Part shown: one piece after another, positions 8,155 to 16,934 of the stretch
How positions within the stretch are numbered: the stretch's first letter is position 1
Layout: the number at the start of each line of letters is the position of its first letter
Source of the DNA: Mariprofundus sp. KV
GTDB lineage: Bacteria > Pseudomonadota > Zetaproteobacteria > Mariprofundales > Mariprofundaceae
Direction of reading: 5' to 3'
Length of the DNA stretch: 64,000 nt
Assembly: GCF_013387475.1 (NCBI RefSeq)
Contig: NZ_VWNB01000009.1
Span: forward strand, 1-64,000
Program-made: the position numbers and the translations under genes
Notes under the pieces: model-generated
What the model saw: the letters and a program-made list of their open reading frames with translations, nothing else
Database searches by the model: none
Told to the model about the DNA's origin: nothing

Positions 8155-8973
8155 TTATTTGCTTTCCGGCTTCAAATTACTGTGTGTATCCAACCCGCGC
8201 TGAATCTGATCAGCACGCTGCTTGTAACCAAGTGAACGAAGTGTGCTGATGAGCTGCTGACGGGTTTGTTTAGAGGGGTCTATAGCCAGACTACGCTGGT
8301 AGGCGGTGAGCGCCTTCTGCTGCATTCTGGAGTCGCGCAGGATATCGCCATAAATGCGCCAGCAGGGGGCGCAATCGGGTAGCAGCCTTGTGGCTTTGTC
8401 TCCCTGTTTTATGCCATGGTCTGCAAGTTTGTGGCGTGACTGGAATGCCGCATAGTGAAGGTAGGCGTAACCGTTAAGCGGATCAGCTTTCAAGGCTTTG
8501 CGATGTTGTGTCGTGGCTTGGGTAATGTTGCCCTGCTGCTCAGAGATTGCTGCCAGCATATACCACGGTGTCGCCTCATGTTTTAGCACAGTGGTTCCCT
8601 TCTCAAGCCACTGCTGTGCCTCGCTGGTTTTGCCTGACTCTTTCAGTGCTGATGCAAGATTGGCCAGGCTGGGCAGATGCCAGCTGGTGGCTAAATTCTC
8701 ACGGTATAGAGATATGGCATCGGATGTGTGGCCGGACTGTTCCAGGAGAATGGCCAGATTGTAGCGGGCTTCGACATTATCCGGCCGTATACGAAGCTCT
8801 GATTCAAGGGCGCGGCGTGCTTCTGTTGTCTGTCCTGTTTCAATGAACCGTTGAGATGCCTGGAAGGGGGGGTCTGCCTGCGCTGAGAGGGGCGCAAGTG
8901 CAACAATGAAAAAGGGCGCAGCCAGTGCAAAGGCACTTAACCACCAGCTTGATTTATTTGTGCGAAGGCGCAA
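8155..8973 (-). CDS. Exported TPR-repeat protein of the Mla operon
   Basis: The 272-residue product starts with a signal peptide or anchor (basic MRLRTNK, hydrophobic stretch about 10-30, AQA-D cleavage-like site). About five tetratricopeptide repeats follow, for example ARYNLAILLEQSGHTSDAIS and AYLHYAAFQSRHK. TPR domains mediate protein contacts, so a periplasmic scaffold role is likely. It overlaps the end of mlaD by 20 nt and is the last gene of that operon. A partner or substrate cannot be deduced. MlaC and MlaB, usually found with MlaFED, are not seen here. Confidence 0.8.
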   Translation of the reverse strand: MRLRTNKSSWWLSAFALAAPFFIVALAPLSAQADPPFQASQRFIETGQTTEARRALESELRIRPDNVEARYNLAILLEQSGHTSDAISLYRENLATSWHLPSLANLASALKESGKTSEAQQWLEKGTTVLKHEATPWYMLAAISEQQGNITQATTQHRKALKADPLNGYAYLHYAAFQSRHKLADHGIKQGDKATRLLPDCAPCWRIYGDILRDSRMQQKALTAYQRSLAIDPSKQTRQQLISTLRSLGYKQRADQIQRGLDTHSNLKPESK

Positions 8974-9862
8974 TGCCCATCCTGCCTGTAGTCATCAGCA
9001 TCTCTTCCATCTTCTCCTGTCTGGCCCGTTTGCTGGCTTTGATCTCGGGTTTCTCGGCCATCAGTTTCCATGGATTGCGTCTGATATCATCGGAGAAGTT
9101 TTCAAGGTTTTCAGATGTTTTGCGCAGCTCGAACAGGGTGCGATAGAGGTTTTCACGGTTATCAAGCAGCGTGGTATTCAGGGCTTCAGAAGCCTTTGCC
9201 CCCTCTTCAAAGAATTTTCGGCTGGCACGGGTTGTTTGTGGCAGATCATGCTCCAGTTTCTGCAGCAGGCGCTGAAGAGATGTGGTGACCTCTTTTACTT
9301 GTGATCTGTTCTCTTTGATCATCAAGGTCATCTCCTGAGTCGCGGTATTGATATTGGCAATGACCTGCTGGAAGGATTCGCGACCCTGGCTGTTTCTGCT
9401 GCCGGTCAGCGACTGGGTAAGTTGTTTGATATCATCGGTAATGCCCGATGCTTTAGCGATGAAGGTGTTGATATCACCGGCCGGATCAGAAGGAATAATG
9501 GCGCCATCTGGAAGCGTCTCCTTATCTCCGGGAGTAGCAGTAAGGCCGAGATTCTTTTCACCAACAAGGCCGCGACCGATAATGCTGGCGCGGGTCGACG
9601 CGGGCAGCAGAACACCGGGATTCAGTGCGATTTTAACAACAGCACGACCACCCCTGAGATCGATCTCCTGTACAACACCGACCTTCACACCGGCCATGCG
9701 CACGGGGGACTGGATATCAAGACCCAGAATATCATCAAACTCAGCCTCTACGATATTGTCGTCCTGTTTCGGCCATGCGATATCACCGATTTTTCCAGTG
9801 GCGAAAGCGAGAAGCAGCAGGGCGGCAAGTACAAAGGCACCAAGGCGTGCGTGGGGATTCAT
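8954..9862 (-). CDS. mlaD: MlaD-type MCE domain protein
   Basis: MCE proteins form hexameric rings in the periplasm that carry phospholipids between membranes. The protein of 302 residues has one N-terminal membrane helix (about 7-27) and an MCE domain about 35-115 with SPVRMAGVKVGVV and IIGRGLVGEKNLGL. A long C-terminal helical region about 130-270 is rich in charged residues and probably coiled-coil. That tail is longer than in E. coli MlaD (183 residues) and resembles Ttg2C-like or longer MCE proteins that form a needle. It overlaps mlaF by 4 nt. Confidence 0.9.
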   Translation of the reverse strand: MNPHARLGAFVLAALLLLAFATGKIGDIAWPKQDDNIVEAEFDDILGLDIQSPVRMAGVKVGVVQEIDLRGGRAVVKIALNPGVLLPASTRASIIGRGLVGEKNLGLTATPGDKETLPDGAIIPSDPAGDINTFIAKASGITDDIKQLTQSLTGSRNSQGRESFQQVIANINTATQEMTLMIKENRSQVKEVTTSLQRLLQKLEHDLPQTTRASRKFFEEGAKASEALNTTLLDNRENLYRTLFELRKTSENLENFSDDIRRNPWKLMAEKPEIKASKRARQEKMEEMLMTTGRMGIAPSHK

Positions 9863-10659
9863 CGTTGAATGGCCTCCTCCATCTGTTTGCCCCAGCCGCT
9901 GCAGTTGATCGGCCCTTCAGCGCGTCCCTCAACGAGCTGGCGGAGCATGGGATCCTGATCCGAGTCTAGCTGGTCAGAGGGGATTTGCCTATGCACACGA
10001 CCATGACAGAGCAGGGCGATCTGATCGCTGATCATGGCGGCGCTCTTCATGTCGTGGGTGATGCTGAGGATGGTGGTGCCGGAATCTTTGTGCAGGCGCA
10101 AGATCAAGCGGTTGATCACGTCGGACATAATCGGATCAAGCCCTGTTGTCGGTTCATCAAGAAAAACGATATCCGGTTTGTGGCAGATGGTGCGCGCAAG
10201 GCCGACGCGTTTGGCCATGCCACCGGAGAGTTCAGAAGGCATGAGATCCTCAATCTTGTGCAGTCCGACCCACTCCAGTACCTCAATGGCACGCTGTTTG
10301 GCTGTTTTTTTATCTACACCCTGACGCAACAGGGCAAAGGAGACATTCTCCCAGACAGGCAGTGAGTCGAACAGCGCAGCGCCCTGAAAGAGCATGCCGA
10401 TACGTCTCATGCGTGCCAGATGTTCGTGCTCAGTAAGGGTTAGCCAGTTTTCTCCATCTACGAGAATCTCACCTGCATCAGGCTTGAGAATGCCAAGAAT
10501 GCATTTAATCAATACGCTTTTTCCGGTTCCTGACATGCCGATGACGGTGGTGGAGCGGCCCGGCATGATGTCGAGATCGACACCATCAAGAATAACCTTC
10601 TCACCAAAGCGTTTGGATAGGCCGCGAATGCTGATGCGGGGAAGCTGGCTTTGGTTCAT
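9859..10659 (-). CDS. mlaF: MlaF-type ABC transporter ATPase
   Basis: This is the cytoplasmic ATPase that powers phospholipid transport with MlaE and MlaD. The 266 residues carry Walker A GMSGTGKS (41-48), signature LSGGMAKR, Walker [14 protein letters not shown] and the H-loop SITHD. It overlaps both neighbours by 4 nt (ATGA), the mark of tight translational coupling. The C-terminal tail after the ABC fold (VEGRAEGPINCSGW) resembles the MlaF extension that contacts the partner subunit. Confidence 0.93.
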   Translation of the reverse strand: MNQSQLPRISIRGLSKRFGEKVILDGVDLDIMPGRSTTVIGMSGTGKSVLIKCILGILKPDAGEILVDGENWLTLTEHEHLARMRRIGMLFQGAALFDSLPVWENVSFALLRQGVDKKTAKQRAIEVLEWVGLHKIEDLMPSELSGGMAKRVGLARTICHKPDIVFLDEPTTGLDPIMSDVINRLILRLHKDSGTTILSITHDMKSAAMISDQIALLCHGRVHRQIPSDQLDSDQDPMLRQLVEGRAEGPINCSGWGKQMEEAIQR

Positions 10660-11474
10660 CCGAACATCCAGGCGGTGAGGAAGTAGTCGGCAATCAGGAT
10701 GCTCATGCAGGAGATGACCACAGCACGGGTGGTGGCGATGCCGACGCCTTCAGCGCCACCCTTGCAGTTAAAGCCCTCAGTGCAGCCGACAATGCCAATC
10801 AGCAGGCCAAAGAATGCAGCCTTTACGAGGCCGGAGTAGAAATCGGAAAGCTCCATATACTGTGTGGTGTTCTCAATATAAACAGCCGGATTCTGGTCAA
10901 GCAGATGGACGCTGATGGCATAACCGCCATAGATGCCGACAAAATCTGCAACAATGACCAGCAGCGGCATCATCAGGGTAACAGCGATCAGGCGTGGAAT
11001 GATCAGATAACGAACCGGGTCGGTGGAGAGAGTCCAGAGTGCATCGATCTGCTCGGATACGCGCATGGTGCCCAACTCCGCAGCAAAGGAGGCGCCGATT
11101 CTGCCTGCCACCATAAGTCCTACCAGAACCGGGCCGAGTTCACGCACGACCGACATCGAAACAACAAGGCCGGTCAGGCTTTCGGCAGAAAAACGGTGGA
11201 AGACAATGTAGGACTGCAGTGCCAGCACCATACCGGTGAACAGGGCGGTGAGCAGTACAACCGGCAGGGATTGCACGCCAACCTGCTCAGCCTGCTGCAG
11301 GAGCATACGCAGGTGCCAGGGTCTGGTGCTCATTCTGCTGACCGCGCGGGCAAAGGTGTGGGCATAGAGCCCCAATCTGATGCAGAGACCCTCAACGACT
11401 TTACCGGTTGCCGTCAGCATATTGATCACACTAGGGCCTGTTAACGCTGATTTTGCTTGCAGCGGCGAGGTCAT
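10656..11474 (-). CDS. mlaE: MlaE-type ABC transporter permease
   Basis: This is the membrane subunit of the lipid transporter. It is recognised by LPVVLLTALFTGMVLALQSY, RELGPVLVGLMVAGRIGAS, and the C-terminal ATTRAVVISCMSILIADYFL. Five to six membrane helices are expected. The start is uncertain. The ATG at 11474 has GGAG 8 nt upstream but lies inside the inverted-repeat element at 11433-11700. An internal ATG at 11420 lies outside the element but has no ribosome-binding site, and an ATG at 11522 is further into the element. The element thus appears to supply the translation start and the first dozen residues. It overlaps mlaF by 4 nt. Confidence 0.9.
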   Translation of the reverse strand: MTSPLQAKSALTGPSVINMLTATGKVVEGLCIRLGLYAHTFARAVSRMSTRPWHLRMLLQQAEQVGVQSLPVVLLTALFTGMVLALQSYIVFHRFSAESLTGLVVSMSVVRELGPVLVGLMVAGRIGASFAAELGTMRVSEQIDALWTLSTDPVRYLIIPRLIAVTLMMPLLVIVADFVGIYGGYAISVHLLDQNPAVYIENTTQYMELSDFYSGLVKAAFFGLLIGIVGCTEGFNCKGGAEGVGIATTRAVVISCMSILIADYFLTAWMFG

Positions 11475-11700
11475 TTTTTCGCTCCTGCAAGGCATTGTGA
11501 GCGTAATGTGCTTGTTGCACATCAGCGAGCAATAACACAGCAGGATGGGAAAATGGCCCGCCCCGTAGGGCTGCGTGCCAAATGAGGCTATTCAGCGTTC
11601 CTCGTTGTTCATTTGGATTTACCAAACTGCACTCCTCGCGCCTTGACTGGCCTCATTTATCACTGCAGCGCTTCAATCAAAATCAGTATTAACAGGCCCT
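11433..11700. mobile_element. 268 bp inverted-repeat element (MITE-like) between mlaE and alr
   Basis: Both ends carry a 23 bp terminal inverted repeat that matches at 21 positions: AGGGCCTGTTAACGCTGA... at 11433-11455 and ...AACAGGCCCT at 11678-11700. Inside is a palindrome CCAAATGA/TCATTTGG (11578-11616) with nested GAGG/CCTC. No transposase is encoded. The minus-strand frame of 64 codons inside has no recognisable domain. The right repeat provides the last codons and TAA of alr, and the left part provides a ribosome-binding site and ATG for mlaE. A clear target duplication is not seen. The flanks read CT and TA. Confidence 0.8.
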
Positions 11701-12759
11701 TACTCTCCTTACCCGTTCGCCAATGCCGGTGAACAGGGTATAACTTATCGTGTCGATCAGTGTAGCCACGTCATTGGCAGAGATGTGTTCACCCCAGAAC
11801 TCCACCTTATCCCCCGCTTGCACCTCACTGTTACTGATATCAACCATAGTATAGTCCATGCAGACGCGTCCGATAACCGGATATTTCCGGCCACGAATAA
11901 AAACAGCGCCCTTATTGGATAGTGAGCGAGGAATACCATCAGCATACCCCATGCCGATAACGGCAATGCTCATCGGTTGCTCTGCAGTGAAACTGGCACC
12001 ATAGGAGACTGCATCACCGGGTTGTATGTCGCGGCGCTGCATCACCTCGCCGGTCAGAGTCATTACCGGTTTTAGTCCCATGGCTTGATCTGCAACAGGC
12101 TCTGCACCATAGAGTGCAATGCCCGGCCTGACCACTTCAAAGGTGTAATCAGGCAGGGAGATTAAACCCGCACTGTTGAGCAGTGATTTCGGTGTCTCTG
12201 GTGCGAGATGATTACAGATCTCGAGGAAGCTGTTGGCCTGCGCGAGATTCATCGGATGCTCCACTTCATCGGCACAGGCAAGGTGTGACATGAATCCGCA
12301 GATGTTCACTCCGGTCTGTCGGGCTAAAGCGAACAGTGCAGCAGGGTTCTCAGCGCCAAGCCGGTTCATGCCGGAATCAAATTTCAGCCAGATTTCACCG
12401 CTGAAGCCGACACTGGTCAGTAATTTAATCTGGTGTGACTCGGTGATGACAGGCGTGAGGTTGTGGTCGATGCATAGTTCGGCATCATCCATGTCGAACA
12501 GCCCGGAGAGCAGGGTGATTGCGGCGGTTTCCGATTCACCAATGATGGCACGCAGCTCCGAACCCTCGCTGGCATCGGTAACGCCGAAGTTTCTGCACCC
12601 CTCTTCAAACAGGGTGGGGGCAACCAGATACTGCTCGTGTCCATAGGCATTGGCTTTCACCACGGCCATGATTTTACTGCTGCCAGCTCTTCTCTTGAGC
12701 AGGCGATAGTTATAGCGCAGGTGATCGAGATTAATTTGTGCAATGGCAGGGCGTGACAT
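11689..12759 (-). CDS. alr: Alanine racemase
   Basis: This PLP enzyme interconverts L- and D-alanine for peptidoglycan synthesis. The 356 residues show the PLP-binding Lys35 in VVKANAYGH, the fold-type III barrel, and the catalytic Tyr in GMGYADGIPR. RVCMDYTMVDIS is a conserved C-domain motif. Residues ERVRR at the end are typical of the family. The following codons and the TAA at 11689-11691 come from the terminal repeat of the adjacent element, so the native C-terminus has been replaced or extended by a few residues. The ATG start is internal to a conserved MSRPAIAQINL sequence. Confidence 0.95.
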   Translation of the reverse strand: MSRPAIAQINLDHLRYNYRLLKRRAGSSKIMAVVKANAYGHEQYLVAPTLFEEGCRNFGVTDASEGSELRAIIGESETAAITLLSGLFDMDDAELCIDHNLTPVITESHQIKLLTSVGFSGEIWLKFDSGMNRLGAENPAALFALARQTGVNICGFMSHLACADEVEHPMNLAQANSFLEICNHLAPETPKSLLNSAGLISLPDYTFEVVRPGIALYGAEPVADQAMGLKPVMTLTGEVMQRRDIQPGDAVSYGASFTAEQPMSIAVIGMGYADGIPRSLSNKGAVFIRGRKYPVIGRVCMDYTMVDISNSEVQAGDKVEFWGEHISANDVATLIDTISYTLFTGIGERVRRVRAC

Positions 12760-12969
12760 GCTGGAATCATGTCTGAAATCCTCGCTGCGTTAAAGACGTT
12801 TGTATGATGAAGAGATCTTCAATGCCTTAATTGGGGGATAACGGAGGGTTCTAAATCTGTTATCATTCGCTGAAGTTATTCAGGCGATCATGTGATGAGG
12901 AATACATTTATTAGCCGTGTTTACATCAAACTGCATGCCTGATGATTTTACTCTTGAGCGGATGCCTGC

Positions 12970-12998
12970 TTGTTGCGTAATGTTTTCTCGACTATAAA
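12970..12998 (+). promoter_or_regulatory. Putative promoter of the rml/polysaccharide locus
   Basis: TTGTTG at 12970-12975, a 17-nt spacer and TATAAA at 12993-12998, 33 nt before the TTG start of rmlA. The -10 match is good and the -35 match is weak. Confidence 0.4.
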
Positions 12999-13030
12999 TA
13001 GACATGGAATGTGGATGGTCAGGAGGGGCT

Positions 13031-13903
13031 TTGAAAGGGATTATATTAGCGGGAGGATCAGGTACACGCCTGCATCCATTAACGCTCTCAGTCAGTAAAC
13101 AGCTGATGCCGGTGTATGACAAACCAATGATCTACTACCCGCTCTCCACCCTGATGCTGGCAGGTATACGTGAAATCTTGATTATATCGACGCCAACAGA
13201 TTTATCGAACTTTGAGCGACTACTTGGCGATGGCTCGCAATGGGGCGTGAAGCTCTCATATGCTGAACAGCCTAGCCCTGATGGGCTGGCACAGGCATTT
13301 ACCATAGGCCGGGATTTTATTGGGGATGATTCTGTCGCCCTGATCTTGGGGGACAATATTTTCTACGGACAGGGCATGGTCAAACAGCTGCAGCTTGCTG
13401 CCGGGCAGTCTTCAGGCGCGACGGTTTTTGCATATCGGGTGAGGGACCCTGAGCGCTATGGTGTGGTCGAGTTCAAGGATGGGCATAAAGCCGTCTCTAT
13501 TGAGGAGAAACCGGAAAAGCCTAAGAGCCACTGGGCGGTTACAGGCCTCTATTTTTATGATAATAGTGTTGTTGATATCGCTGCAGCATTGAAGCCATCT
13601 GCTCGCGGTGAACTGGAAATAACCGATGTTAATCGCGCCTATCTGGCGAACGGGACGCTGCGGGTTGAACCCCTTGGTCGCGGTGTTGCATGGCTGGATA
13701 CAGGCACCCATGAATCACTGCTGGATGCAGCTCGTTATGTTGAAATTATTGAGAAACGACAGGGGTTGAAAATTGCCTGTCCGGAAGAGATTGCATGGGA
13801 GGAGGGTTATATCTCTGATAAAGAGTTGGCGGAACTTGCTGAACCTCTGAAAAAAAATGCATATGGGCAGTATCTAATCCGCCGTTTGACTGAGGGTAAG
13901 TGA
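13031..13903 (+). CDS. rmlA: Glucose-1-phosphate thymidylyltransferase
   Basis: First step of dTDP-L-rhamnose synthesis: it joins dTTP and glucose-1-phosphate. The product of 290 residues begins [18 protein letters not shown], the nucleotide-binding motif, and contains [19 protein letters not shown]. The start is a TTG at 13031 with AGGAGGGG directly upstream. The frame is open to an ATG at 13004, but those extra residues do not fit the family. The gene leads a four-gene rhamnose cassette. Confidence 0.95.
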   Translation: MKGIILAGGSGTRLHPLTLSVSKQLMPVYDKPMIYYPLSTLMLAGIREILIISTPTDLSNFERLLGDGSQWGVKLSYAEQPSPDGLAQAFTIGRDFIGDDSVALILGDNIFYGQGMVKQLQLAAGQSSGATVFAYRVRDPERYGVVEFKDGHKAVSIEEKPEKPKSHWAVTGLYFYDNSVVDIAAALKPSARGELEITDVNRAYLANGTLRVEPLGRGVAWLDTGTHESLLDAARYVEIIEKRQGLKIACPEEIAWEEGYISDKELAELAEPLKKNAYGQYLIRRLTEGK

Positions 13904-14457
13904 TGAATGTGATAGAGACAGCCCTTCCAGGCGTGCTGATTATTGAGCCGGAGGTGTTCGGGGATGCGCGCGGTTTTTTTCTCGAAACCTTTCATAAACA
14001 GAGATATGAAGAGGTGGGCATCCCGGGTGAGGGGCTGGAGTTTGTGCAGGATAATCACTCGCGTTCAAGAAAAGGGGTGTTGCGTGGCCTGCATTTTCAG
14101 CTAGAAAACCCTCAGGGCAAGCTCGTTTCGGCCGGAACCGGGGCGGTGTTTGATGTCGCAGCTGATGTGAATCCTGATTCACCTACCTTTGGTCAATGGG
14201 TGGGTGTTGAGTTGTCGGAAGAGAATCACAGGCAGTTGTGGATTCCGCCTGGTTATGCGCATGGATTCTGCGTACTCTCAGATATTGCTGATTTTCAGTA
14301 TAAGTGTACGGCACTGTATCATCCCGAATCCGATGCAGGCGTGGCCTGGAATGACCCTGATCTGGATATTAAGTGGCCAATTGAAAGCCCGCTTCTGTCT
14401 GAGAAGGACAGGGCGCTGCCCAAATTGACTGAGGCCAAAAGAGAACTGCTGCCGTGA
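13903..14457 (+). CDS. rmlC: dTDP-4-dehydrorhamnose 3,5-epimerase
   Basis: Third enzyme of the rhamnose pathway. The 184-residue cupin shows RGFFLETFHKQRYEE, QDNHSRSRKGVLRGLHFQ with the catalytic His, and WIPPGYAHGFCVLSD. It starts at an ATG overlapping the rmlA stop (TGATG). A GTG at 13900 is also in frame. It overlaps rmlD by 4 nt. Confidence 0.95.
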   Translation: MNVIETALPGVLIIEPEVFGDARGFFLETFHKQRYEEVGIPGEGLEFVQDNHSRSRKGVLRGLHFQLENPQGKLVSAGTGAVFDVAADVNPDSPTFGQWVGVELSEENHRQLWIPPGYAHGFCVLSDIADFQYKCTALYHPESDAGVAWNDPDLDIKWPIESPLLSEKDRALPKLTEAKRELLP

Positions 14458-15326
14458 GACTTCTGATTACCGGATCAAAAGGCCAGCTTGGTACTGAATT
14501 GATCCGCCTTGGTTCAGACCATGAGCTACTGGCTGTGGACTATGATACACTGGATATCACAGATGCAGATGCTGTTATGCGTTGCATGGATAACTTTCAT
14601 CCTGACGTAGTCATCAACGCGGCAGCCTATACTGCCGTGGACAAGGCTGAGATGGATGTGGATATCTGTTTTGCTGTCAATCGTGATGGCCCGGAAAATC
14701 TAGCCAAAGCCTGCGAACAGGCTGGAATTCCTCTTGTTCATGTCTCCACCGATTATGTCTTTGATGGTTCTAGGCAGGCTGCTTATGTTGAGTCTGATGC
14801 TGTGGCGCCACTGGGCGTCTATGGGGCAAGTAAACTGGCAGGTGAATTGGCGGTACAGCACTGTTGCTCGCGCCACATTATTCTGCGTACCAGCTGGGTG
14901 TTTTCGGCGCATGGTAATAATTTTGTTAAAACGATGCTGCGACTTGGATCTGAAAGGTCTGAGCTGGGCATTGTTGGTGATCAGCATGGCTGTCCGACTT
15001 CAGCATCTGAGCTGGCCCGTGCCATCTATGCGCTAGTGGAATCAGATCCGAATGAGTCTGTCTGGGGTGTTTACCACTTCTCTCAGCCTGCGCCGACGAC
15101 ATGGTTCGGATTTGCCGAGGCTATATTTTCTGAAGCCAGTGGGCAGGGTATGGATATGAAAGTTTCAACCCTGAAGGCCATTGCCACAAGTGAATATCCT
15201 ACGCCTGCAAAACGACCGGTTAATTCAGTGATGGATTGCTCAAGGTTTTCTCAGGCATTCGATTTTACCATCAAGCCATGGTCTGAATCATTACAGGAAG
15301 TAATTAAGGAATTGAAACATGTCTGA
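14454..15326 (+). CDS. rmlD: dTDP-4-dehydrorhamnose reductase
   Basis: The last step of dTDP-L-rhamnose synthesis is an NAD(P)H-dependent reduction. The 290 residues have the Rossmann motif GSKGQLGTEL at 7-16, DYVFDG with STDYV, and the catalytic YGASKLAGE. The start is a GTG overlapping the rmlC stop, and the 3' end overlaps rmlB by 8 nt. Confidence 0.95.
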   Translation: MRLLITGSKGQLGTELIRLGSDHELLAVDYDTLDITDADAVMRCMDNFHPDVVINAAAYTAVDKAEMDVDICFAVNRDGPENLAKACEQAGIPLVHVSTDYVFDGSRQAAYVESDAVAPLGVYGASKLAGELAVQHCCSRHIILRTSWVFSAHGNNFVKTMLRLGSERSELGIVGDQHGCPTSASELARAIYALVESDPNESVWGVYHFSQPAPTTWFGFAEAIFSEASGQGMDMKVSTLKAIATSEYPTPAKRPVNSVMDCSRFSQAFDFTIKPWSESLQEVIKELKHV

Positions 15327-16341
15327 CTTTAAACCCAAGAGCATACTGGTTACAGGTGGCGCCGGCTTTATCGGCTGCAACTATGTGCGTTATATGCTGG
15401 CCAGTGATCCGAGCGTTCGTATCGTCAATCTTGATCTGCTTACTTATGCAGGCTCTCTGGATAATCTGAAAGATTTGCCAGACGAAGACCGTCATACCTT
15501 TGTTCAGGGTGATATTTGTGATCGGAAGTTGATCGACCGGCTGCTGCGCGAACATGAGATTGATACCATTGTCCACTTTGCCGCTGAATCACATGTCGAC
15601 AATTCGATTTCCGGCCCTGAAATCTTTGTCAAAACCAATGTTCTGGGCACCTTTACGCTGCTTGAAGCAGCACGACAATACTGGTTGGTCGAAAAAACCC
15701 TGGCAGCTACTGAGTGTCGCTTTCACCATATCTCTACTGATGAGGTGTACGGGACGCTTACAGCTGATGATCCAGCATTTAGTGAAACCACACCCTATGC
15801 ACCGAATTCGCCCTACTCAGCCAGCAAAGCGGGCTCTGACCATCTGGTGCGCGCCTATTTCCATACCTATGGGATGAGCGTGACAACGACCAACTGCTCG
15901 AACAACTACGGTCCTTTCCAGCACAGTGAAAAGCTGATTCCGACCATTATCCGTAACTGTGTAAATGGCACTCCAATTCCTGTTTATGGCGATGGCTCCA
16001 ATATCCGTGACTGGCTCTATGTTGAGGATCACTGCTCAGGAATTGATGCTGTTATCCGTAGAGGAACATCGGGTGAGGTGTATAATATCGGCGGTATCAA
16101 TGAGTGGAGTAATATTGATATTGTGAAATGTATTTGCGGGCTGATGGATGAATATAGGCCTGAGCATGCACCGCATGAGGAGCTAATTGTATTTGTCACA
16201 GATCGGCCAGGTCATGATTGGCGTTATGCTATTGATGCCACAAAGATGGATCATAATCTGAGCTGGACGCCAGCCGAGACTTTTGAGATGGGGGTCAGGA
16301 AAACAGTTGAATGGTATTGCAAGGCAGGGTCCTCATTGTAG
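15319..16341 (+). CDS. rmlB: dTDP-glucose 4,6-dehydratase
   Basis: Second step of the pathway: it oxidises and dehydrates dTDP-glucose. The 340 residues show [24 protein letters not shown] (catalytic Thr-Asp-Glu) and [14 protein letters not shown] (Tyr-x-x-x-Lys). The order A-C-D-B differs from the common B-D-A-C. It is the last intact gene before pseudogene debris. Confidence 0.96.
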   Translation: MSDFKPKSILVTGGAGFIGCNYVRYMLASDPSVRIVNLDLLTYAGSLDNLKDLPDEDRHTFVQGDICDRKLIDRLLREHEIDTIVHFAAESHVDNSISGPEIFVKTNVLGTFTLLEAARQYWLVEKTLAATECRFHHISTDEVYGTLTADDPAFSETTPYAPNSPYSASKAGSDHLVRAYFHTYGMSVTTTNCSNNYGPFQHSEKLIPTIIRNCVNGTPIPVYGDGSNIRDWLYVEDHCSGIDAVIRRGTSGEVYNIGGINEWSNIDIVKCICGLMDEYRPEHAPHEELIVFVTDRPGHDWRYAIDATKMDHNLSWTPAETFEMGVRKTVEWYCKAGSSL

Positions 16342-16412
16342 ATGTTTACTAATTGCAGTTACGATTTGTTATTTTGTAGTCTACAATCAGATGATTGTGA
16401 AAGGATGGGTTT

Positions 16413-16680
16413 GTGACGATAGCATTGATTACTCAGGTCAAGATGGGTCTTATCTGGCAGAGTTGCTACTCTCCAAGGGTTATGAGGTGCATGGCATTAA
16501 ACGCCGCGCTTCATCTTTCAAGACTCAGAGAGTGGGGCATATCTATCAGGATACGCATGTTGAAAAGATGAACGTTGTACTCCATTGCGGTGATCTGACT
16601 GACATATCAATGCAATTACTCAAGATGAAACAAGATACGGTGCCGTTCCGGCTGATATACTTTGCGGTCTTGGTCTGAGA
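16413..16680 (+). pseudogene. GDP-mannose 4,6-dehydratase (gmd) 5' remnant
   Basis: A GTG at 16413 opens with TIALIT. The frame then shifts, and [20 protein letters not shown] followed by IKRRASSF and HIYQDTHVE appears in the next frame. This is the gmd N-terminus. Compared with the expected ALITGITGQDGSY, about 7 nt are missing in the glycine motif, which breaks the frame. Recognisable sequence ends after LHCGDLTD. The remaining three quarters of the gene are gone. It lies between rmlB and fcl debris. Confidence 0.75.
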
Positions 16681-16751
16681 AGGGTGGTTGGTGATTTTGT
16701 ATCAGTGAATGGTCACAGTCCACCGTTCATTTTTTTTGGAGGGGGCTATCC

Positions 16752-16934
16752 ATGTCTCTGCATGTCGATGATATGGCAGGCGCGTGGATCTTCCTGATGC
16801 CTAATCATATGTCACAAGTGATTTATTATCACCTTTTCAATGTAGGCAGCGGATCGGATGCCACGATTTGTGAGTTGGCTGGATTTGAAAAGAAGTGCTT
16901 ACTTGATATCCAAATAGTAATAAGGAGAAAATGA
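16752..16934 (+). pseudogene. GDP-fucose synthase (fcl) 3' remnant
   Basis: The frame reads SLHVDDMAGAWIFLM and later HLFNVGSGSDATICELA, which matches the C-terminal part of GDP-L-fucose synthase (LHVDDMA, NVGTG-D-TI-ELA). The N-terminal three fifths are missing, and the end EKKCLLDIQ is a decayed RKLLDV segment. With the gmd remnant just upstream, it marks a former gmd-fcl cassette collapsed by deletion. Confidence 0.7.

Noticed and set aside
11462-11625. 64-codon minus-strand frame inside the alr/mlaE element as a gene
   Set aside because: No domain or convincing start was seen, and the sequence overlaps the palindrome of the element; it is probably non-coding.
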